Assembly: GCF_009760925.1 (NCBI RefSeq)
Contig: NZ_VRLV01000003.1
Coordinates: 186,001-250,000 of the forward strand
DNA: 64,000 nt
Reading direction: 5' to 3'
From: Nonomuraea typhae
GTDB lineage: Bacteria; Actinomycetota; Actinomycetes; Streptosporangiales; Streptosporangiaceae
Part shown: positions 53,821-63,350 of the stretch, in pieces
Numbering within the stretch: position 1 is the first letter of the stretch
Layout of the letters: the number at the start of each line of letters is the position of its first letter
Program-made: the position numbers and the translations under genes
Notes under the pieces: generated by a model
What the model saw: only the letters and a program-made list of their open reading frames with translations
Told to the model about the DNA's origin: nothing
Database searches by the model: none

Positions 53821-56800
53821 CGGCGTTACGCCTGGTCGCGGCAGTCCTGCTGATACTGGGGCTCGTGCAGGCCCCCGCCGTCGCCGCCGCCGCGGGCGGC
53901 CCCTCGGTACCGCTCCCCGGCACCGAGTCGACCCCCGTCGCCCCGCAGGCTCCCCTGCCGCCGCGGGCCCAGGACCAGGCCGGCGCCGAGGCGCTGAGCG
54001 GCAACCAGCCGGCCCAGGGCCAGCCCGCCCAAGGCGGCGGCACGTCGTACGAGACGCCGCTGCAGCCCTCGGCCACCTGGCAGGTGGCCGGGCACACCGG
54101 CGACTTCAGCTGGTCCTATCCCCTGCGCGTGCCGCCCGCGCCCGGCGGCGCGGCCCCCTCTCTGGCGCTCGGCTACTCCTCCTCCTCGGTGGACGGCCGG
54201 ACCAGCGCCACCAACAACCAGGCGTCGTGGGCGGGCGACGGATGGAGCCTCGGTGCCGGCTTCGTCGAGCGCACCTACGGCGCCTGCCTGGCCGACAAGG
54301 AGGGCGGCACCGTGCCGCCCGTCGTCGGCGACCTGTGCTGGCGCAGCGACAACGCCTTCGCCACCTATCCGGGCGGCGGCGGCATGCTGCTGAAGGAGGC
54401 GCAGGGCGACAAGTGGCGGGCCACGAGCGACGACGGCTCGCGCATCGAGCGCCTCAGGGGAGCCGACAACGGCGACGCCGACAAGGAGTACTGGAAGGTC
54501 ACCACCCCGGACGGCACCCAGTACTTCTTCGGCTCGCGCCCCGGCTCCGGCTCCACCTGGACGGTCCCCGTCTTCGGCGACGACGCGGGCGAGCCCTGCC
54601 ACGCCGCCACGTTCGCCGCCTCCTCGTGCGTCCAGGCGTGGCGCTGGAACCTGGACAAGGTCGTCGACCGGCACGGCAACCTCACGTACTACACCTACGA
54701 GACCGAGTCGAACTCCTACGCCTTCAACGCCAAGGACGCCGCCGTGCCGTACACGCGCGGCGGCTGGCTCAAGCGCATCGAGTACGGCCTGCGCGACACC
54801 CCCGGCGCGCAGCCCGCGGCCAGGGTGGAGTTCACCACGGCCGACCGGTGCGTGCCCGGCTCGGTGTGCACCCCGGCGATGCCGCAGAACTGGCCCGACG
54901 TGCCGTGGGCGGAGAAGTGCGACACCCCGACGTGCAAGGACCGCTACTCGCCGTCGTTCTGGACCACCAAGCGCCTCGCGAAGATCACGACACAGGTACG
55001 GCGGGGCGCGGCCTTCACCGACGTGGACTCCTGGACGCTGGACCATCAGTTCCCCAAGACCGGCGACGGCGAGAGCCCGGCGCTGTGGCTGAAGAGCATC
55101 ACCCACACCGGCCACGCGGGCGGAAACCAGTCGCTGCCCCCGGTCACGTTCGAGGGCACGAAGATGCCCAACCGGGTGTCGGCGGGCGGCGGCGTGGCCC
55201 CGCTGCTGCGCTACCGCATCACCGGCATCGTCTCGGAGACCGGCGGCGTCACCTCCGTCACCTACGCCGAGCCCGACTGCGGCGACGGCGCCTCGATGCC
55301 CGCCTCCCCGCAGACCAACACGCTGCGCTGCTTCCCCGTGCGATGGGCGCCGCCGAAGCACGCCGAGCGCACCGACTACTTCCACAAGTACGTCGTCGCC
55401 GCCATCACCCAGTCCGACTGGCTGAGCAGCAGCACCGAGCAGGTCACCAGGTACTCCTACCTCGGCGGCGCCGCCTGGCACCTGGACCGGTCGGAGTTCA
55501 CCCCGCCCGACAAGCGCACCTGGAACGAGTTCCGCGGCTTCGCCCGCACCCAGATCCGCGCCGGCAAGCCCGGCGACCCGGCCGGGCCCCTCACCAAGAG
55601 CGAGGAACGCTACTTCCGCGGGATGGGCGGCCAGGCCGAGGACTCCGAGGGAGTCAAGCGGGACGACTCGGAGTGGCTGCAGGGTTTCCGCTTCGAGAAC
55701 ATCACCTACGACGGCGACACCGACACCGTCGTCTCCAAGGAGATCACCGTCCCGTCGGCCCAGGGGCCCACGGCGCAGCGCGGCGAGTACAAGGCGTACA
55801 TCGTGCGGCCGGGCGCCACCACCTCGTACACGACGCTGGCCGCGGGCGGGCGCCGCACGACCCGCGTCACCCGTGCCTACGACGACCGGGGGCTGCTCGT
55901 CACGACCGGCGACGAGGGCGACACGGCCAAGGACGACGACGACCGGTGCACGCGGGTCACGTATGTCCGCAACGAGGCGGCGTGGCTGCTCGCCCTCCCC
56001 TCCCGCACCCAGACGGTGAGCACCGGCTGCGCCAAGACGCCGTCCTTCCCCGCGGACGCGCTGGCCGACGAGCGGACGTCCTACGACGGCCAGGACCACG
56101 GCGCCCCGCCGGTGCGCGGCGACGCCACCAAGACGGAGACGCTGCAGAGCCACCCCGCCTCCGGCCCCGTCTACACCACGACCGCCACGACCACCTTCGA
56201 CGAGCGCGGGCGGCCCACCGCGGTCACCGACGCCGCCGGGAGCACCACCGGCACCGCCTACACGCAGGACGCCGGCGGTCCGACCACCCAGATCGCCGTC
56301 ACCAACGCCCTCAGCCACGTCACGACCACCACCCTCGAACCGGCCACCGGCCTCCCCCTCAAGGTCGTCGACCAGAACGGCAACGTCTCCGAGACCGCCT
56401 ACGACGCGCTCTCCCGCGCCGTCGAGGTCTGGCTGCCGGGCAGGTACCGCCAGGAGAACGAGCAGGGCAACCACCGCCTCGCCTACACCGTGGACAAGAA
56501 GTCCGGCATGGTCGTCACCACCGCCACCCTGGGCCCCGAGGGCAACTACACCACCAGCAACACGATCTACGACGGGCTCCTGCGCGAGCGCCAGATCCAG
56601 GCCCCGGCGCCCGGTGGCGGACGGGTGCTCACCGACACCCGCTACGACTCCCAGGGCCGCATCTACAAGGTCACCAAGCCCTACTTCAACAACGGCGAGG
56701 TGGACGGCAAGCTGTGGGTGGCCGCCGACACCGAGGTGGCCTCCCTGACCCGCACCCAGTTCGACGGCGTGGGCCGTCCCGTCGCCGAGATCGTCATGGG

Positions 56801-59468
56801 GGGCGCGCACGAGCTGTGGCGCACCACCATGTCCTACGGCGGCGACCGCACCCACCTCACCCCGCCCCGCGGGGGCACCCCCGCCACCTACGTCGAGGAC
56901 GCCCGCGGGCAGACCGTCGAGCTGCGCCAGCACAAGAGCGCCACCGAGACCGACACCGCCACCTACGCCTACGACCCGGCCGGCCGGCTGACCACCGTCA
57001 AGAACGCCGCCGGCGCCACCTGGCGGCTCGGCTACGACCTGCGCGGCAGCCTCGTCCGCCAGGAACATCCGGACAAGGGCGTCACCACGATGACCCACGA
57101 CCGCGCCGGGCGCGTGGCCACGATCACCGACGCGCGCGGCGGCGTCCTCGCCTACGACTACGACGCCCTCGGCCGCAGGACCGCGCTCCACACCGGCTCG
57201 GCGACCGGCCCCGTCACGGCGCGCTGGAGCTACGACACCGTCCCGTACGGCAAGGGCCAACCGGCCACCAGCACCCGCTACCTGGACGGCCACGCCTACA
57301 CCACCGCCGTCCTCGGCTACAACGAGCGCTACCAGAGCACCGGCCTGACGTACGTCATCCCCGAGTCGCCCCGGGCCGAGGCGCTGGCCGGCACGTACGT
57401 CACCCGGCAGAAGTACAACGTGGACGGCAGCCTGAAGAGCACCGCCTTCCCCGCGGTCGGCGGCCTGCCCGGCGAGGTCGTGGTCCACGGCTACGACGAC
57501 GCCGGCCGTCCCACGACGACCTACGGCGGTCTGGACGGCACCGCCACCGTCGACTACGTCACCGACACCCGCTACACCGCCTACGGCGAGCCGGCCAGGA
57601 TCCAGCTCGGCGAGACCGGCAAGCGCACCTGGCTGTCGTACTACTACGACGACCACACCCGCAGGGTCAAGCGGGCGATCGTCGACGCCGAGCTCCCGAA
57701 GCCGATGCGCTCCGACGTCAACTACGCCTACGACCCGGCGGGCAACATCACCTCGATCGCCAACACCCCCCGCGACCTGCCCGCCGACGTCCAGTGCTTC
57801 CGCTACGACGGACTGCGCCGGCTCACCGAGGCGTGGACGCCGGGCAACGACTGCGCCGCCGGCCCCTCGGCCGCCGGGCTGTCCGGGGCCGCGCCGTACT
57901 GGCAGTCGTTCACCTACGACGCGGCCGGCAACCGCGCCACCGACACCGAGCACACGAGCGCGGGCGACACCACCCGCACCTACAGCTACCGCCCGTTGTC
58001 CCACACCCTGACCTCGGTGAGCACGCAGGCGCCCGCCGGAGCACCCGCCTCCGTGTCCTTCGCCTACGACGAGGCCGGCAACACCGTCGGCCGCCCCGCC
58101 CAGACGCTGGACTGGGATGCTCTGGGCAACCTGGCCAAGGCCACCCTGAACGGCCGGAGCACCGAGTTCGTCCACGGCGCCGACGGCGAGCGCCTGCTGC
58201 GCCAGGACCCCGACGGCATCACCCTCTACCTGCCGGGACAGGAGGTGCGCCTGCCCCGGACCGGCCAGGCGACCGCCACCCGCTCCTACACCCACGGCAA
58301 GCAGACCGTGGCCACGCGCACTACCGCCGGGCTCACCTGGCTGGCCGGCGACCACCAGGGCACGCTCAGCATGGCCATCGACGCGACCACGCTGGCGGTG
58401 ACCGAACGCCGCCAGACCCCGTTCGGCGCGCCCCGCGGAGCCGCGAGCTCGTTCCCCGGCGAGAAGGGCTTCGTCGGCGGGACCATTGATGCCGCGGCCG
58501 GGCTGGTCACGCTCGGCGCCCGCCCGTACGACCCCGCCTACGGCAGGTTCCTCTCCGTGGACCCGATCATGGATGTGGCGACGCCGCAGCAGTTCAACGC
58601 CTACGCCTACGCCAACAACAGTCCCGTCACCCTGTCCGACCCGACGGGCCTGCGCCCGGACGACCAGCCGGGCTACTGCGTCATCTGGAGGGGCGACTGC
58701 GGGTTCCACCCGACCGACTCCGGCCACGTCCGCAACGGCTTCTACACACCCGACCAGGTCAAGAAGCTGACCCGCTGGGTCAACGTGGGTCGCGCCAACT
58801 GCCCGGACGGGGTCGGCAGATGCTCGCGGGTCCGGAGCGGCATCAGCGACGCCGAGCTCTCCGCGCGCCGCATCGCGGCGGAGAACAAGAAGCGCAACGA
58901 GGCCGTCAAACAGCGGACCAGGGAGATGGTGCAGAAGGTCGGCGAATATCTGGGGGCGAGCAAGGAGAAGATGCAGCTCGTCATGAAGGCCATCGAGACG
59001 CTCAGCGAGGGAGCGATCAAATCGGGCTCCATCTGCCTCGAGGGCTCGGGCGGCCTGGTCCTCGCCGTGGCGGCGGAGGGCTGCGTGCGGTTCGACGCGA
59101 AGGGAGTGAGCCTCTCGGGGCAGCTCAAGGGGAGCCTGACCATCGGCGGGGAACTCCGGTTCAGCGCGTCGGTCAGCCTCACCAGCGAGAGCGCGAGCAG
59201 CGACGACCCGAGCTTCAGCACGTCCTCCGGCATCGGCGTCAACACCGGCAGCCCGAAGGGCTCCATCGGCGAGTTCCGGAAGTTCGCCGCCGGAGTCAAG
59301 GTCCACAAGGGCTGGGACTTCGACCTCGCGGTCGACGAGAGCATCGAGCACAAGACCGGGCAACTCTCCACCACGTTGACGGCGAAGGTCGGCTGGGGCT
59401 TCGGCGGCACGTTCGGCAGCCTCACCTTCGTCAGCGGGAAGTGGGACACCGGCTACCTCCCGTGGTGA
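53817..59468 (+). CDS. RHS-repeat secreted protein with variable C-terminal domain
   Basis: 1883 residues. Signal peptide 1-25 ends near VAAAAG. An N-terminal segment (about 75-250, VPPAPGGAAPSLALGYSSSS, SWAGDGWSLGAG) is SpvB/Tc-toxin-like. YD/RHS repeats such as YDALGRR and YDEAGN fill about 700-1460. The RHS core ARPYDPAYGRFLSVDP (about 1567) ends at DPTGLRPDD, followed by about 275 unique residues rich in beta strands and Cys, in the position of a polymorphic toxin. TTA at codon 4. It overlaps the LamG stop. The next gene is a P450, so no immunity gene adjoins. Confidence 0.87.
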   Translation: MTALRLVAAVLLILGLVQAPAVAAAAGGPSVPLPGTESTPVAPQAPLPPRAQDQAGAEALSGNQPAQGQPAQGGGTSYETPLQPSATWQVAGHTGDFSWSYPLRVPPAPGGAAPSLALGYSSSSVDGRTSATNNQASWAGDGWSLGAGFVERTYGACLADKEGGTVPPVVGDLCWRSDNAFATYPGGGGMLLKEAQGDKWRATSDDGSRIERLRGADNGDADKEYWKVTTPDGTQYFFGSRPGSGSTWTVPVFGDDAGEPCHAATFAASSCVQAWRWNLDKVVDRHGNLTYYTYETESNSYAFNAKDAAVPYTRGGWLKRIEYGLRDTPGAQPAARVEFTTADRCVPGSVCTPAMPQNWPDVPWAEKCDTPTCKDRYSPSFWTTKRLAKITTQVRRGAAFTDVDSWTLDHQFPKTGDGESPALWLKSITHTGHAGGNQSLPPVTFEGTKMPNRVSAGGGVAPLLRYRITGIVSETGGVTSVTYAEPDCGDGASMPASPQTNTLRCFPVRWAPPKHAERTDYFHKYVVAAITQSDWLSSSTEQVTRYSYLGGAAWHLDRSEFTPPDKRTWNEFRGFARTQIRAGKPGDPAGPLTKSEERYFRGMGGQAEDSEGVKRDDSEWLQGFRFENITYDGDTDTVVSKEITVPSAQGPTAQRGEYKAYIVRPGATTSYTTLAAGGRRTTRVTRAYDDRGLLVTTGDEGDTAKDDDDRCTRVTYVRNEAAWLLALPSRTQTVSTGCAKTPSFPADALADERTSYDGQDHGAPPVRGDATKTETLQSHPASGPVYTTTATTTFDERGRPTAVTDAAGSTTGTAYTQDAGGPTTQIAVTNALSHVTTTTLEPATGLPLKVVDQNGNVSETAYDALSRAVEVWLPGRYRQENEQGNHRLAYTVDKKSGMVVTTATLGPEGNYTTSNTIYDGLLRERQIQAPAPGGGRVLTDTRYDSQGRIYKVTKPYFNNGEVDGKLWVAADTEVASLTRTQFDGVGRPVAEIVMGGAHELWRTTMSYGGDRTHLTPPRGGTPATYVEDARGQTVELRQHKSATETDTATYAYDPAGRLTTVKNAAGATWRLGYDLRGSLVRQEHPDKGVTTMTHDRAGRVATITDARGGVLAYDYDALGRRTALHTGSATGPVTARWSYDTVPYGKGQPATSTRYLDGHAYTTAVLGYNERYQSTGLTYVIPESPRAEALAGTYVTRQKYNVDGSLKSTAFPAVGGLPGEVVVHGYDDAGRPTTTYGGLDGTATVDYVTDTRYTAYGEPARIQLGETGKRTWLSYYYDDHTRRVKRAIVDAELPKPMRSDVNYAYDPAGNITSIANTPRDLPADVQCFRYDGLRRLTEAWTPGNDCAAGPSAAGLSGAAPYWQSFTYDAAGNRATDTEHTSAGDTTRTYSYRPLSHTLTSVSTQAPAGAPASVSFAYDEAGNTVGRPAQTLDWDALGNLAKATLNGRSTEFVHGADGERLLRQDPDGITLYLPGQEVRLPRTGQATATRSYTHGKQTVATRTTAGLTWLAGDHQGTLSMAIDATTLAVTERRQTPFGAPRGAASSFPGEKGFVGGTIDAAAGLVTLGARPYDPAYGRFLSVDPIMDVATPQQFNAYAYANNSPVTLSDPTGLRPDDQPGYCVIWRGDCGFHPTDSGHVRNGFYTPDQVKKLTRWVNVGRANCPDGVGRCSRVRSGISDAELSARRIAAENKKRNEAVKQRTREMVQKVGEYLGASKEKMQLVMKAIETLSEGAIKSGSICLEGSGGLVLAVAAEGCVRFDAKGVSLSGQLKGSLTIGGELRFSASVSLTSESASSDDPSFSTSSGIGVNTGSPKGSIGEFRKFAAGVKVHKGWDFDLAVDESIEHKTGQLSTTLTAKVGWGFGGTFGSLTFVSGKWDTGYLPW

Positions 59469-59537
59469 TCGGCCCTGGATTGACCTGAGCGGGTGTGTCA
59501 GCATCAGGGCACCGCCCGACCGCAAGGGGGTTACGGC

Positions 59538-60719
59538 ATGGCCGAGGGGTTCCACGACGATCCGCACCCGCACTACGCCGCATGGCGCGGCAAGTCCCCG
59601 GTGCTCCGGATGGACCGGACACCGGGCGGGACCCCCGGCTGGCTGATCACCGGCTACCACGAGGTGCGCGCCGCGCTCGCCGACCCCACCCTGTCCAAGG
59701 CGAGCGGGAACGTCGAGCAGGTGCTCGCCCGGTACGGCTCCCGCCCGCTGATCACCGCTCCGTGGCTCGTCCAGAACATGATCAACTCCGACCCTCCCGA
59801 CCACACGCGGCTGCGCAGACTGGCCGCCACGGCGTTCACCCCCAAGGCGATCGACGCGCTCCGCCCCCGCATCGAGGAGATCACCGCGCACCTTCTGGAC
59901 GACCTCGCCCAGGACGGAGGCGTCGTCGACCTGATGGCCGGATTCGCCGCGCCCCTGCCGATCACGGTGATCTGCGAGATCCTCGGCATCGCCCACGACG
60001 AGCGCGGCGACTTCCAGTCCTGGACCCGCACCCTCATCGGCCACTCCCCCGCCGAGGCCAGGGCGGCGGCGTCCGCCTCCATGGTCACGTTCCTGTCGGA
60101 GCTGGTCGCCGCCAAGCGCGCCGGCCCCGGCCAGGACATGCTCTCGGCGCTGATCCAGGCCCGCGACGAGGGCGACGCCCTCACCGAACGCGAGCTCATC
60201 GCCACCGCGTTCCTGCTGCTCGTCGCCGGCTACGAGACGACCGTCAACCTGATCGGCAACGGCCTGAACGCGCTGTTCACCCATCCCGCCCAGCTCGCCG
60301 CGCTGCGCGCCGACCCGTCTCTGATCCCGGGCGCGGTGGAGGAGTTCCTCCGCTTCGACGGCCCGGTCACCCAGGCGAGCCTGCGGGTGACGACCGTGCC
60401 GGTCACCTATGGCGGCGTCGAGATCCCCGCCGGCGAGGTCGTCCAGGTGTCGTTCCTGGCGGCCAACCGCGATCCGGCCCGCTTCCCCTCCCCCGACACC
60501 CTCGACATCAGGCGCCCCGCCGCCGGGCACGTGGCGTTCGGCCACGGCATCCACTACTGCCTGGGCGCACCGCTGGCCCGGATGGAGGCCGAGATCGCCT
60601 TCACCGAGCTGCTGGCCCGCTTCCCCGCCTTCTCCCGCGCACCCCGGGACGTGCCGGAATGGGAGCCCAGCGATCGCATCCGGGGACTACGCGCCCTATG
60701 GATTGATCTGGGCGTTTAG
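59538..60719 (+). CDS. Cytochrome P450
   Basis: 393 residues. The I-helix LLVAGYETT (about 234), the ExxR helix EEFLRF (about 273) and the heme loop FGHGIHYCLGAPLAR with the Cys ligand (about 345) are intact. It oxidises organic substrates with O2 and electrons from a ferredoxin partner, none of which is coded nearby. Start ATG 59538 is preferred for AAGGGG upstream. Followed by a hairpin and then an MFS exporter; together they may be a small modify-and-export pair (inference). Confidence 0.93.
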   Translation: MAEGFHDDPHPHYAAWRGKSPVLRMDRTPGGTPGWLITGYHEVRAALADPTLSKASGNVEQVLARYGSRPLITAPWLVQNMINSDPPDHTRLRRLAATAFTPKAIDALRPRIEEITAHLLDDLAQDGGVVDLMAGFAAPLPITVICEILGIAHDERGDFQSWTRTLIGHSPAEARAAASASMVTFLSELVAAKRAGPGQDMLSALIQARDEGDALTERELIATAFLLLVAGYETTVNLIGNGLNALFTHPAQLAALRADPSLIPGAVEEFLRFDGPVTQASLRVTTVPVTYGGVEIPAGEVVQVSFLAANRDPARFPSPDTLDIRRPAAGHVAFGHGIHYCLGAPLARMEAEIAFTELLARFPAFSRAPRDVPEWEPSDRIRGLRALWIDLGV

Positions 60720-60740
60720 CGGAAGGAAGGCTCTTCCGCT
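60718..60740 (+). terminator. Hairpin terminator after the P450 gene
   Basis: Arms AGCGGAAG (60718) and CTTCCGCT (60733), 8 bp, with a 7-base loop, beginning at the stop codon. No U-tract. The rest of the 225-bp gap to the MFS gene shows no other clear element. Confidence 0.65.
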
Positions 60741-60944
60741 GGTCCGTGCCCGATCCGCCGACGGCGACGTAGCCGGATGAGGAGGCCGGACGGCCTCGCC
60801 GTTCCGTTCGGCCCGGCGGCGCGACACGTCGCGGGAGTACTCCCGGCGTCGTAGGGCGGGCGGCCGTTCGTTCCGCGGGGTGAGCGGCAAATGACTCCGC
60901 TTGCACGATGCCGCGAAGCGGGCCGCCGGACGACCATTGCCGTC

Positions 60945-62384
60945 ATGCACATACCTACGCGAAGCCGTAAGCGTGAAGAAACGGCCGGCGGAGCGCCGGC
61001 GCGGCCGGGGCTGACGCTGGCCGCGGTGGCCGTCGTGCAGTTCATGGTGTCGCTGGACCTGTCGGTGGTGAACGTCGGGCTCCCGCGGATCGCCGCCGGT
61101 CTCGGCTTCGGCGCCGTGGGGCTGACCTGGGTGATCCACGCCTACGCGCTCACGTTCGGCGGGCTGCTCCTGCTGGGCGGCAAGGCCGCCGACCGCTACG
61201 GCCGGAGAAGGCTGCTGCTGATCGGGCTCGGCTTGTTCGGCCTGGCCTCGCTCGCCGGCGGCTTCGCCCTGGAGCCCGGCCAGCTGGTCGCCGCCCGGGC
61301 CGCGCAGGGCATCGGTGCCGCCGCCCTGGCCCCGGCCGCGCTGGCGCTGCTGGCCACGACGTTCCCCGAGGGGCGCGCCCGCGTCCGCGCCTTCGGGATC
61401 TGGAGTGCGACGAACGCCGCCGGGGCCGCGTTCGGCGTCCTGATCGGCGGGCTGCTCACCGAGTACGCGGGCTGGCGGTGGGTGATGTTCGTGAACGTGC
61501 CCATGGCCGTCGGCGCGCTGGCCCTGGCCTGGCGGGGTGTCGCCGCCGACCCGCCCGCGGCCCGCGGCGGCCGGCCGGACGTCCTCGGCGCCGTCCTGGC
61601 CACGGCGGGCATGACCTTGCTGGTGTTCGGCATCGTCCGGACCGAGGAGTACCCGTGGACCTCGCCGGTCACGGTGACGACCCTGGCCGTCGCGGCCGCG
61701 CTGCTGGCCGCCTTCGTCCACGTCGAGCGGACCACCGGCCGCGAACCGCTGATCCGGCTCGGCCTGTTCGCCAGCCGCTCGGTCACCGGCGCGAACGCCT
61801 ACACCCTGCTCATCGGCGCCGCCATGGCCGCGTCCTTCTACTTCGCCTCCCTCTACCTCCAGAACGTGCTCGGCGCCGGACCGGCGGCGGCCGGGCTCAT
61901 GTTCCTGCCGATGGCCGTGGGCGTGGTCGCGGGCTCCGTGCTGGCCGTCAAACTCGGCTACCGGCTCGCGCCGCGGACGCTGCTGGTCATCGGCGGCCCG
62001 CTGGCCGCGATCGGCTTCGCCTGGTTCGGCCTGATCAGCCCGGACGGCACGTTCGTCACCGACGTCCTGGGGCCCTCGATCATCGCCGGCGCCGGCATCG
62101 GGCTCTGCCTCGGCCCGGGCGTCTCCATCGCCACCGCCGGCCTCGCGCCCCACGAGAGCGGCACCGCCTCCGGCCTGCTCAACAGCTCCCGCCAGATCGG
62201 CGCCTCGCTCGGCCTGGCCGTCCTCGGCACCGCCGCCCACCAGCGCACCGGCCCGATCGTCACCCCCGAGACCCTCAACGACGGATACGCGCTCGGCATG
62301 ATCCTCAGCGCCGCGCTGGTGGCCGCCGCCGTTCTCGTCGTCGTCACCGTCGTGCCCAGGGCGCGGGCCCCTCGCCGTCAATGA
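60945..62384 (+). CDS. MFS drug exporter (DHA2/EmrB-QacA type, about 14 helices)
   Basis: 479 residues. Helix 1 region carries FMVSLDLSVVNVGLP, the DHA motif for proton-driven antiporters, then GGKAADRYGRRR, the loop 2-3 signature. About 14 hydrophobic segments follow, and motif C-type GVLIGGLLTEYAGWRWVMFVNVP is present. It exports lipophilic compounds. ATG 60945 is used because the hydrophilic front is short from there; the upstream ATG at 60891 is possible. Ends before a strong hairpin. Confidence 0.9.
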   Translation: MHIPTRSRKREETAGGAPARPGLTLAAVAVVQFMVSLDLSVVNVGLPRIAAGLGFGAVGLTWVIHAYALTFGGLLLLGGKAADRYGRRRLLLIGLGLFGLASLAGGFALEPGQLVAARAAQGIGAAALAPAALALLATTFPEGRARVRAFGIWSATNAAGAAFGVLIGGLLTEYAGWRWVMFVNVPMAVGALALAWRGVAADPPAARGGRPDVLGAVLATAGMTLLVFGIVRTEEYPWTSPVTVTTLAVAAALLAAFVHVERTTGREPLIRLGLFASRSVTGANAYTLLIGAAMAASFYFASLYLQNVLGAGPAAAGLMFLPMAVGVVAGSVLAVKLGYRLAPRTLLVIGGPLAAIGFAWFGLISPDGTFVTDVLGPSIIAGAGIGLCLGPGVSIATAGLAPHESGTASGLLNSSRQIGASLGLAVLGTAAHQRTGPIVTPETLNDGYALGMILSAALVAAAVLVVVTVVPRARAPRRQ

Positions 62385-62403
62385 TCGCTCTCCCCCGGCG
62401 TCA

Positions 62404-62446
62404 CACAGCCCGGTGAGTACGGCGCAGCCGCCCTCACCGGGCTGTG
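62404..62446. terminator. Strong bidirectional hairpin terminator
   Basis: Arms ACAGCCCGGTGAG (62405) and CTCACCGGGCTGT (62433), 13 perfect bp plus one more C-G pair, with a 15-base loop, between the convergent MFS and NmrA-like genes. The best terminator in the window. Confidence 0.75.
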
Positions 62447-62453
62447 CGCGGCG

Positions 62454-63293
62454 TCAGCGGAAGTCCGCGGCGTGGTCGGACGCCCACTGGGCGAAGGTGC
62501 GCGGCGGGCGGCCGACGACCCGTTCGAAGTCGCCGGCGCCGGTCACCGGGCTGCCGCCCGTCGAGGAGCCGTACAGGTCGAGCAGCCAGTCGATGACGGC
62601 GTGATCGACGCCCTGCCCGGGGTCGTACCACTCCTGGCGCGCCTGCTCAGGCGTGAGCTCCACCAGCTCGACCGGTTCACCGATGGCCTCGCCGATGATC
62701 CGCACCTGCTGGGCCACCGTCAGGTCCTGTGGCCCGGCGAAGGTGTAGGCACATCCGGCGTGCCCGTCCTCGAGCAGCGCGGCCACGGCCACGGCGGCGA
62801 CGTCGGCCTCGTGGGTCGGGCGGCTGACGGCCTCGGCGAAGGGGCGCCGCACCTGCCGCCGGGCCCGCACGTCGGGCGCGTAGTCGAGCCAGTTGGCTGC
62901 GAACTCGCCGGGCCGTACCAGCGTCCATTCCAGCCCCGATGCCCGGACCGCGGCTTCCACCGGCGCGTAGCCGGTGTCGCCGCCGGCGTCCTCATCGGCC
63001 AGGGCGCCGGAAAGGACGACGATCCGGCGCACCCCTGCCCGCTTCGCCATGGCCACCACCTCCTCGGCCGAATCCGGCACGGGGAACAGGTACAGCCGCT
63101 CCACTCCCTCCAGCGCCCGTGCCACGGAGGCGGGCCGCTCCAGGTCGCCGGCCACGACCTCCACCTGATCGGGCAGCCCGGCGGCGCCGGGCCGGCGGGT
63201 CAGCGCACGCACGGACACCCCTGCCCGCAGCAGCGCGGCGACGACCTCGCGTCCTACCCGGCCGGTCGCGCCGGTCACCAGTACGGTCGTCAT
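62454..63293 (-). CDS. NmrA-like NAD(P)-binding oxidoreductase/epimerase
   Basis: 279 residues, atypical short-chain dehydrogenase. LVTGATGRVGREV (residues 5-17) is the nucleotide-binding motif; the catalytic Tyr/Lys pair of classical SDRs is not obvious, as is usual in NmrA-like members. Conserved ELTPEQARQEWYDPGQGVDH and a C-terminal GRPPRTFAQWASDHAADFR are shared with the next gene. It may be a redox sensor or quinone/isoflavone reductase type enzyme. The start overlaps the upstream gene's stop by 4 bp. Confidence 0.85.
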   Translation of the reverse strand: MTTVLVTGATGRVGREVVAALLRAGVSVRALTRRPGAAGLPDQVEVVAGDLERPASVARALEGVERLYLFPVPDSAEEVVAMAKRAGVRRIVVLSGALADEDAGGDTGYAPVEAAVRASGLEWTLVRPGEFAANWLDYAPDVRARRQVRRPFAEAVSRPTHEADVAAVAVAALLEDGHAGCAYTFAGPQDLTVAQQVRIIGEAIGEPVELVELTPEQARQEWYDPGQGVDHAVIDWLLDLYGSSTGGSPVTGAGDFERVVGRPPRTFAQWASDHAADFR

Positions 63294-63350
63294 CGGAAGT
63301 CCTCCGCGTGGTCGCACGCCCACTGGGCGAAGGTGCGCGGCGGGCGGCCG
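62471..63350 (-). repeat. Paralogous 3' segments of two tandem genes
   Basis: A 43-bp stretch at 62471-62513 recurs at 63308-63350 with one mismatch, 837 bp away, in the same frame of the tandem NmrA-like genes; further blocks around the WYDPGQGVDHAV codons also match. This is evidence for a tandem gene duplication with later divergence of the 5' halves. Confidence 0.75.

Noticed and set aside
53826..60554. 2242-residue open frame on the minus strand opposite the RHS and P450 genes
   Set aside because: Spans two genes with clear function on the other strand, and its composition is non-protein-like.
60696..62381. Minus-strand frame opposite the MFS exporter
   Set aside because: Gly/Asp/Arg/Gln-rich low complexity, a mirror of membrane-helix codons.
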